Origin: Trueperaceae bacterium
GTDB taxonomy: Bacteria; Deinococcota; Deinococci; Deinococcales; Trueperaceae
Direction of reading: 5' to 3'
Length of the DNA stretch: 12,127 nt
NCBI GenBank assembly: GCA_024636105.1
Contig: JAGXHO010000181.1
Coordinates: 1 to 12,127, forward strand
Position 1 is the first letter of the stretch; every line of letters begins with the position of its first letter. The notes beneath the pieces were generated by a model. It had not been told where the DNA came from, did no database searches, and saw only the letters and a program-made list of their open reading frames with translations. This document shows positions 7,911-12,127 of the stretch, in pieces. The position numbers and the translations under genes are program-made.

Positions 7911-8893
7911 GAACGCCCTCCACGGCCCGAGCGCCCGTAGGCCGGCACGTCGGCCATGGTGCGTCGAACCCGTTCGGCCTCGACCTGCTCGCGGTAGTGC
8001 GCGCGCAGGTCGAATACGTCGCGGCCCAGGTCGAAGACGTCGATGCCCGCGCCTACGAGGAGCGGCGCCAGACGCGCGACCTGATCGTCGGCCGTGAGCG
8101 CGACGATCACCTCGGCGCCTCGAGCGTTCGCCTCGCGCACCCAGGGTTGCGCGCGCAGCAGCGCGACCGCCGACGGCGCGTCCGAGACGTGCGCGCGGTG
8201 GCGCGCGCGGCGCTCGCTCAGGTCCACCTGATCGATGAGCGCCCCCTCCTCCAACAAGCCGACGTGGTGGCAGTACGCGACGACCTCGTCGAGGTGGTGG
8301 GTCGAGAGGAGCACCGCCGTGCCCTCCGCAGCGGCCTCGCGCAGCACCCGGTGGACGAGGTGGAGCGACAGCGGGTCCATGCCCGAAGCGGGTTCGTCGA
8401 GCACCAGGACCTCGGGGCGGGTGAGCAGCGCCGAGGCCACGCCGAGGCGCTGGCGCATCCCGAGCGAGTAGACGCCCACGAGCCGATCGGCAGCGGGCGC
8501 GAGCTCCATGCGTTCGAGCACTTCGTCGATCCGGCGCTCGTCGACGCCGCCGGCGAGGCGGCCGTGGAGCCGCAGGTTGCGGCGCCCGGTGAGGTACGGG
8601 TAGAACGCCGCCGGAGCCTCGACGACGGCGCCGGGGCGGCGCCGCACCGAAGGCCGCTCGTGCGGATCCTCACCGAGCATGCGCACGGTGCCCGACGTGG
8701 GGAACGCCAGACCCGAGACCAACCGGATCACGGTCGTCTTCCCGGCGCCGTTCGGGCCCACGAGGGCATAGACCTCGCCCGCGCGCACCTGGAAGGTCAG
8801 GTCGCGGACGATCGGCCGCTTCCCGTACCGCTTCGTCAGCCGGACCGTCTCGATGGCGGGGGGTCGCGCGTCCGCGCGCGTTGGATCGGTCAT
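7907..8893 (-). CDS. ABC transporter ATP-binding protein, BcrA/CcmA-like
   Basis: The 328-residue protein contains a full nucleotide-binding domain: Walker A GPNGAGKTT (46-54), signature YSLGMRQ (142-148, a common variant in BcrA-type ATPases), Walker B VLVLDEP (162-168, Asp166 and Glu167) and switch histidine His199 in STHH. The Q-loop region reads GAVVEAPAAFYPYLTG, with Glu where most ABC proteins have Gln; this is also typical of the bacitracin-exporter branch. A C-terminal extension (about 230-328) is of the kind that follows the core in this branch. ATP hydrolysis would drive the permease encoded next, whose GTG overlaps this stop codon. The ATG at 8891-8893 has GAGG five bases upstream. 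It starts 55 bases after the kinase gene, and a TACGCT box in that gap suggests its own promoter. Confidence 0.95.
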   Translation of the reverse strand: MTDPTRADARPPAIETVRLTKRYGKRPIVRDLTFQVRAGEVYALVGPNGAGKTTVIRLVSGLAFPTSGTVRMLGEDPHERPSVRRRPGAVVEAPAAFYPYLTGRRNLRLHGRLAGGVDERRIDEVLERMELAPAADRLVGVYSLGMRQRLGVASALLTRPEVLVLDEPASGMDPLSLHLVHRVLREAAAEGTAVLLSTHHLDEVVAYCHHVGLLEEGALIDQVDLSERRARHRAHVSDAPSAVALLRAQPWVREANARGAEVIVALTADDQVARLAPLLVGAGIDVFDLGRDVFDLRAHYREQVEAERVRRTMADVPAYGRSGRGGRS

Positions 8894-8899
8894 GGGTGC

Positions 8900-8915
8900 C
8901 TCGCCGGCGAGCGTA
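8900..8915 (-). promoter_or_regulatory. Perfect 12-base palindrome overlapping a TACGCT -10-like box, before the ABC cluster
   Basis: CTCGCCGGCGAG at 8900-8911 is a perfect inverted repeat. On the minus strand, TACGCT occupies 8915-8910, the same hexamer seen upstream of trxB, and the palindrome's distal arm supplies part of the ATPase Shine-Dalgarno GAGG (8899-8902). The element could be an operator or an RNA hairpin that hides the ribosome binding site. In GC-rich DNA such a palindrome can also arise by chance. Confidence 0.3.
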
Positions 8916-8948
8916 CACGTCCCGTCGATGAGGGCGGGATGGCATCGC

Positions 8949-10394
8949 TCACGCCCCGGCGGGCACCTCGGACTCCTCGGCCGCGAGCGCGTCGAGAACG
9001 ACGTCCACCGCGCGGTCGACCGCCCGGTCGAGGTCGGCCGTGTCGACCACCGGTACCCCCTCACGATCGGCTTGTTGCAAGACGAACTCCTGGATCATGC
9101 GGATCTCCGGGAAATGCTCGAGGTAATCAGCGCTCGGTCGCCCCTTCGCGCGCGCCTCTCGGCGCCCGAAGTTCTCGCGGTGGTCGGCCTCGTCCGGGAC
9201 GGCAAGCACCAGTTCGGCGACCAGCGCCGAATCGAACCCCAGCCGCGGCGACAGCCCGGGGACCAGATGCGTCCCCTCGACGACCAGCGACGTCCCCTCG
9301 GTGAGGTGGCGTCCGATGATCGCGTCGATCGCCGTCCCCATCTGGTGCACCTGGGCCTGGAACCCGCGCACGACGCGCTTGCGCTTGGGCTTCGCGTTCT
9401 CGAGCTCGTCCGGGAGGAGCTCGGCGCGCCAGGCCGCGTAGCTCGACGCGTGGAGCACCGGGCTCAGCTCGGGGCTGATCAGGGACCGCAGTGCCTGCCG
9501 CACGCTGTCGGTGGACACGACGCGCGGGATGCCGAGGCGGTACCCGAGCTCGGCGGCGAGCACGGACTTGCCCACGCCCGCCGCCCCGCAGACGATGACG
9601 ATCACCGGCCGCTGGGAGCGGCGCAGGGCGCGCAGGAGGTCGTAGCGGCGCGCGAACTCCTCGCCGGCCTCCTCGTGCACGAGCCTCCGCACCAGGGCGC
9701 GCACCCGCTCGGGGCGCACGTCGGTGACCCCCAGGCGCCACAGCTGGTCCTCGGTGCGCCGCGCCAGGCGGTGGGAGAGCTCGGGATCGAGGCCCACCGC
9801 GAGCAGCGACTGCGCGAGCACCCCACGGGAGAACGGCAGCCCCGCCGTGCGCCCCTCCTCCACGACCACCAGTTCGGCGGCGAGCGCGAGCGCCGCCTCG
9901 TAGCGCGCGCGCACGTCGCGCCCGTAGCGAGCCTCGAGGGCCGAGGCGACGCGCTGGAACAGCTCGCGCTGCGGCACCTCGCGGCGCCCGTCGGCCCGCA
10001 ACCCCAGCTCAACCTGGCGCACCACCGCGTGCGCCTCCTTGAAGGCGAGGCCGAGCTTCTCCAGCGACCCAGCCAGGCGGCGGCGCGAGAAGGGGTCGCC
10101 GCGCCCGTCGGCGCCGACGACCACGAGGCCGACGAACGGCGGTGTCTGGCGCGCGAGCGCCTCGGCGGCCTCCGCACCCGCCGCGGCGCCGGCGGAGCGG
10201 GCGAGGCGCGCCATCAGCTCCGCGAGCGGAACGCTCTTGTCGCCGCGCTGGCGGTAGTGCTTCTCGACGTCGAGCGCGATGCCCATGGCCACGTCCGTCG
10301 GGACGCCGGCGGCCTGGAGCGACTCCACGAGCGGCCCCAGGCCGAAGGGGTGGCGCCGCTCGCCGTCGACGACGCGCAGGTCGCGCCGCTTCAC
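8949..10394 (-). CDS. 2-phosphoglycerate kinase homologue with three N-terminal ATP-cone-like repeats
   Basis: The 481-residue protein ends in a P-loop kinase domain (about 262-470): Walker A GAAGVGKS (270-277), STDSVRQALRSLI (294-306), HASSYAAW (315-322) and VVEGTHLVPG (371-380). This pattern fits the archaeal-type 2-phosphoglycerate kinases, which make 2,3-diphosphoglycerate, precursor of cyclic 2,3-diphosphoglycerate in methanogens. Before it lie three copies of an ATP-cone-like unit, each anchored by Pro-Phe and, nine residues later, Ser-Leu (16/25, 101/110, 187/196). From memory the archaeal enzymes are near 300 residues with a single cone-like region, so this protein looks longer by about two repeats. 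ATP cones bind ATP/dATP as allosteric sensors in ribonucleotide reductase and NrdR. The GTG start overlaps the Nudix stop (GTGA, 10391-10394), with GAGGTGG four bases upstream. No cyclic-diphosphoglycerate synthetase is in view, so the substrate in this organism is unproven. Confidence 0.82.
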   Translation of the reverse strand: MKRRDLRVVDGERRHPFGLGPLVESLQAAGVPTDVAMGIALDVEKHYRQRGDKSVPLAELMARLARSAGAAAGAEAAEALARQTPPFVGLVVVGADGRGDPFSRRRLAGSLEKLGLAFKEAHAVVRQVELGLRADGRREVPQRELFQRVASALEARYGRDVRARYEAALALAAELVVVEEGRTAGLPFSRGVLAQSLLAVGLDPELSHRLARRTEDQLWRLGVTDVRPERVRALVRRLVHEEAGEEFARRYDLLRALRRSQRPVIVIVCGAAGVGKSVLAAELGYRLGIPRVVSTDSVRQALRSLISPELSPVLHASSYAAWRAELLPDELENAKPKRKRVVRGFQAQVHQMGTAIDAIIGRHLTEGTSLVVEGTHLVPGLSPRLGFDSALVAELVLAVPDEADHRENFGRREARAKGRPSADYLEHFPEIRMIQEFVLQQADREGVPVVDTADLDRAVDRAVDVVLDALAAEESEVPAGA

Positions 10395-10963
10395 GCCGCC
10401 ACCTCGCGATCGACGAGCCGGTCGAGCAGGTCCCGGACGACGTTGCCGGTCAAGCCCCACACCTCGTGCGCCCCGATCCGGTACCGGTAGAGCTGCCGCA
10501 CGACCCCATCGAGGAGGCGCTCCTCCAGCGCAGGGCGGCACGCCGCGAGCTCCACGAGCGGCAGCGTGAACGCGCCGGCGACCTCCCCCGGGTCGAGGCG
10601 GAGCGGCGCCGGCCAGGCGACGCGGGCGACCACCGGGGTCGCGACGAGGCCGAAGGGCGAGGGGCGATCGTCCAGGGTCCCCAACACGGCGTCCGGGGCG
10701 ACGGCGAGGCCGACCTCCTCGTGCGCCTCGCGGAGCGCGGCCGCCACGACGTCTTCGCCCGGTTCCAGCCGTCCGCCCGGGAACGCGACCTGACCCGCGT
10801 GGCGCGTGAGGCCGGCGGCGCGCACCGTGAAGAGCAGTTCCAACCCGGTGGGGGCCTCGAGGACCGGCACCAGGATCGCGGCGCGACCGTGGCCGGCGAG
10901 CTCGAGCCGCTGGCCCGGCGCGGCCATCGCCTGCGCGACGTCGGCGATCCGCCAACCGCTCAC
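10391..10963 (-). CDS. nudL: NudL-type Nudix hydrolase, probable CoA pyrophosphatase
   Basis: A perfect Nudix box runs GRLEPGED..., ending REAHEEVGL (Gx5Ex7REUxEExGU). Just before it lies the CoA-pyrophosphatase signature LLFTVRAAGLTRHAGQVAFP with GG following. Enzymes of this group split CoA and its derivatives into 3',5'-ADP and acyl-phosphopantetheine. From the GTG at 10961-10963 the product has 190 residues, normal for the family. The alternative ATG at 10925-10927 would give 178 residues and lose the usual N-terminal helix (WRIADVAQAM). Neither start has a good Shine-Dalgarno. A seven-codon frame starting on the mazG stop and ending on this GTG has a better one and could couple or frameshift into this gene (see findings). 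The stop overlaps the kinase start. Family assignment is strong and the start is moderate. Confidence 0.9.
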   Translation of the reverse strand: MSGWRIADVAQAMAAPGQRLELAGHGRAAILVPVLEAPTGLELLFTVRAAGLTRHAGQVAFPGGRLEPGEDVVAAALREAHEEVGLAVAPDAVLGTLDDRPSPFGLVATPVVARVAWPAPLRLDPGEVAGAFTLPLVELAACRPALEERLLDGVVRQLYRYRIGAHEVWGLTGNVVRDLLDRLVDREVAA

Positions 10964-10984
10964 CCCGGGAACGTCCGGCTCATA
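10964..10984 (-). other. Junction between mazG and the Nudix gene: seven-codon frame ending on CCCGGGG
   Basis: On the minus strand an ATG overlaps the mazG stop and opens a frame of seven codons (MSRTFPG) whose TGA overlaps the Nudix GTG as GTGA (the frame runs from 10984 to 10961). GAGG lies seven bases before the ATG. The last two sense codons sit on C CCG GGG, a slippery X XXY YYZ heptamer, and a -1 shift there joins the frame to the Nudix protein. Whether this is translated is unknown. Confidence 0.3.
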
Positions 10985-11615
10985 CCCCTGCCTCGACCGC
11001 GCTGCGCGCCCGCTCGTCGACGTGGTCGCGCAACAGCAGCTCCGGGTCGAGGCCGGCGTCGGTGGCGGCCTGAGCCAACGCGAGCAACGCCGGGCCCAAC
11101 GCGTCCGGGTCGGCGGCGACGTCGGCGAGCGCGCGCCGCCCCAACTCGGGCGCCACGCGCCACTCCAGCGCCGTGCCGAGATCGGCGGCGCGGCGCAGCG
11201 CCGGCAGCGAGCGCGGCACGCGGTCGGCGGCCGAGCGCGGCGCGCCGCCCCGTTCGACCGCCTTGATCGCCTGCCAGTTGCGCAGCACCTCGTCGGCGTC
11301 GGCCACCGCGACGTCGCCGAACACGTGGGGGTGGCGGCGGACGAGCTTCTCGACGATCGCGTCCTCCACGTCGCCGTACCCGAACCGCCCCTCCTCCTCA
11401 CCGATCACCGCATGGAACGCCACCTGAAGCAGCACGTCGCCGAGCTCCTCGGCGAGGTGCGCCGCGTCGTCCGAAGCCATGGCGTCGACCGCCTCGGCGG
11501 CCTCCTCGAGGAGGTACGGCCGGAGGGTCTCGTGGGTCTGCACCTGGTCCCACGGGCAACCGCCCGGGGCCCGCAGGCGCCGCATCGTCTCGAGCAGTCG
11601 ATTCATGGAGGGCAT
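10980..11615 (-). CDS. mazG: MazG family nucleoside triphosphate pyrophosphohydrolase
   Basis: The 211-residue protein begins with a complete MazG domain: MNRLLETMRRLR, GGCPWDQ (18-24), the magnesium-binding EEAAE (Glu37, Glu38, Glu41) and EELGD (Glu57, Asp60), and RRHPHVFGD (93-101). Such enzymes hydrolyse NTPs and dNTPs to the monophosphate and pyrophosphate, clearing abnormal nucleotides and, in E. coli, affecting ppGpp levels. E. coli MazG is about 263 residues with two MazG domains and activity mainly in the C-terminal one. Here the second domain (about 135-211) is shortened and lacks EExxE and ExxD motifs, so catalysis must use the first. Three in-frame ATGs are possible: 11690, 11615 and 11606. 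The conserved part begins at MNRLLE (11606), so I use 11615 as a compromise; none has a strong Shine-Dalgarno. It lies 81 bases after pgeF and leads into the Nudix gene. Confidence 0.93.
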   Translation of the reverse strand: MPSMNRLLETMRRLRAPGGCPWDQVQTHETLRPYLLEEAAEAVDAMASDDAAHLAEELGDVLLQVAFHAVIGEEEGRFGYGDVEDAIVEKLVRRHPHVFGDVAVADADEVLRNWQAIKAVERGGAPRSAADRVPRSLPALRRAADLGTALEWRVAPELGRRALADVAADPDALGPALLALAQAATDAGLDPELLLRDHVDERARSAVEAGV

Positions 11616-11696
11616 GGTACCCGGGTCGCGGCCGCAGGACGCGTCGAGCGCGCGCCTACTGGCGTCGGACGGACGCCGACCGCCGGCCATCGGGCC

Positions 11697-12127
11697 CTAT
11701 CCGGGGGAGCGCAGCACGGCCCAATGACGGCCCGTGCGACCCAAGTCGCGCCGGTGCGAGAAGCAGCGGTCCGACGCGCAATGGGTGCACGTGGCGCTCA
11801 CGGCGACCCCTGCCGCGGGCACGCCGGCCGCGATCAGCTGGGCGCGCACCAGCGCGGGCACGTCGAAGCGCCACCGCCCGGCGGCGCCCGGGTCGGGGCG
11901 CACCGCGTCCTCGGGCGCGCCCGCCGCGATCGCCGCGTCGACGACCTCGGGCCCGACCTGGTAGCACGCGCCCTGGATCGCGGGACCGAGCCAGGCGCGC
12001 ACGTCGACGCCCGCCGTGCCGTAGCGCTCGGCCATGACCGTGAGCGTCGCGCCCACAACGCCGGCGACGGCGCCGCGCCAACCGGCGTGCGCGGCACCGA
12101 CGGCGCCGGTGCGCACGTCGAGCAGCA
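11697..12127 (-). CDS. pgeF: YfiH/PgeF/LACC1 family protein, C-terminal part (5' end off the window)
   Basis: The frame enters from the right edge and ends at TAG (11697-11699), giving about 143 C-terminal residues of a family usually near 240-270. Recognisable segments are GAAHAGWRG, whose histidine is a zinc ligand in the family, LGPAIQGACYQVGPEVVDA (usual form GPxIGPCCYEVG), and the terminal CTHCASDRCFSHRRDLGRTGR. The other two zinc ligands (from QxHG and ADCLP motifs) lie outside the window. Members are variously described as a peptidoglycan-precursor proofreading enzyme in E. coli (PgeF) and as multi-activity purine nucleoside enzymes (human LACC1 and bacterial relatives), so the substrate is open. 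An internal GTG at 12114-12116 is not the start, because the frame and homology continue upstream. It is the first visible gene of the minus-strand repair cluster. Confidence 0.92.
   Translation of the reverse strand, partial: LLDVRTGAVGAAHAGWRGAVAGVVGATLTVMAERYGTAGVDVRAWLGPAIQGACYQVGPEVVDAAIAAGAPEDAVRPDPGAAGRWRFDVPALVRAQLIAAGVPAAGVAVSATCTHCASDRCFSHRRDLGRTGRHWAVLRSPG

Noticed and set aside
7132..7923. Long upstream extension of the SPOR protein frame
   Set aside because: It runs antiparallel in meaning to the permease coding frame and is unlike any protein; the ATG at 7131 gives a clean signal peptide.
8853..10490. 545-codon plus-strand open frame opposite the kinase and the ATPase start
   Set aside because: It spans two real genes and their spacer, with no recognisable family features.
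11616..11690. MazG start at the ATG at 11690 (236 residues)
   Set aside because: The extra 25 residues are not MazG-like and family members begin just before MNRLLE; the AGGG before this ATG is the only support.
11697..12116. Complete 139-residue protein starting at GTG 12116
   Set aside because: The frame stays open to the window edge, and the preceding residues (LLDVRTGAVGAAHAGWRG) match the interior of YfiH-family proteins, so it is a C-terminal fragment.
1..12127. Mobile elements, CRISPR repeats or anti-phage genes
   Set aside because: No transposase, integrase, direct-repeat array or base-composition break was seen; the region reads as ordinary core-type chromosome.

Overview
The window is uniformly GC-rich (roughly 70% by eye), densely packed bacterial chromosome. 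It holds ten recognisable genes (one cut by the right edge), plus the tail of one unrecognised reading frame at the left edge. I see no tRNA, rRNA, CRISPR array, insertion sequence or phage gene. Long spurious reading frames opposite the real genes are a by-product of the GC content. Gene content (a 2-phosphoglycerate kinase with ATP-cone repeats, a BcrA-type ABC transporter, MazG, a NudL-type Nudix enzyme) and GTG starts with GTGA overlaps fit a free-living high-GC bacterium. A Deinococcota/Trueperaceae-like source is my guess, but actinobacterial or Chloroflexi origin cannot be excluded from the sequence alone.

Left block (1-4551). The end of a plus-strand frame (1-225) converges on a minus-strand pair. 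The upstream member of the pair is a PAS-PAS-GGDEF-EAL protein (2353-4551) and the downstream member is an M3-family zinc oligopeptidase (263-2311), 41 bases apart. In the signalling protein the first PAS is LOV-like but lacks the photoactive cysteine, the GGDEF site is destroyed, and the EAL site looks complete. It is therefore most likely a c-di-GMP phosphodiesterase. A hairpin sits between the convergent ends at 232-248.

Middle (4552-5826). A 299-base divergent intergenic region carries promoter-like elements and a 14-base near-palindrome. It leads into thioredoxin reductase trxB (4851-5810) on the plus strand, which has a strong Shine-Dalgarno and a GTG start. trxB converges on the long minus-strand block, with only 16 bases between stop codons and a hairpin over the junction.

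Right block (5827-12127, all minus strand, read right to left): pgeF/yfiH (partial), mazG, a NudL-type CoA pyrophosphatase, a 2-phosphoglycerate kinase homologue with three tandem ATP-cone-like repeats, then after 55 bases an ABC ATPase, its membrane partner and a secreted SPOR-domain protein. Tight spacing and GTGA overlaps (10391-10394 and 7907-7910) imply two coupled clusters. The first is a metabolite-repair group centred on nucleotides and phosphorylated metabolites. The second is an envelope group: exporter plus peptidoglycan-binding protein.

The most unusual items are the triple ATP-cone kinase, the junction between mazG and the Nudix gene (a seven-codon reading frame ending on a slippery CCCGGGG run), the cysteine-less LOV-like sensor, and the amino-terminal placement of the SPOR domain.
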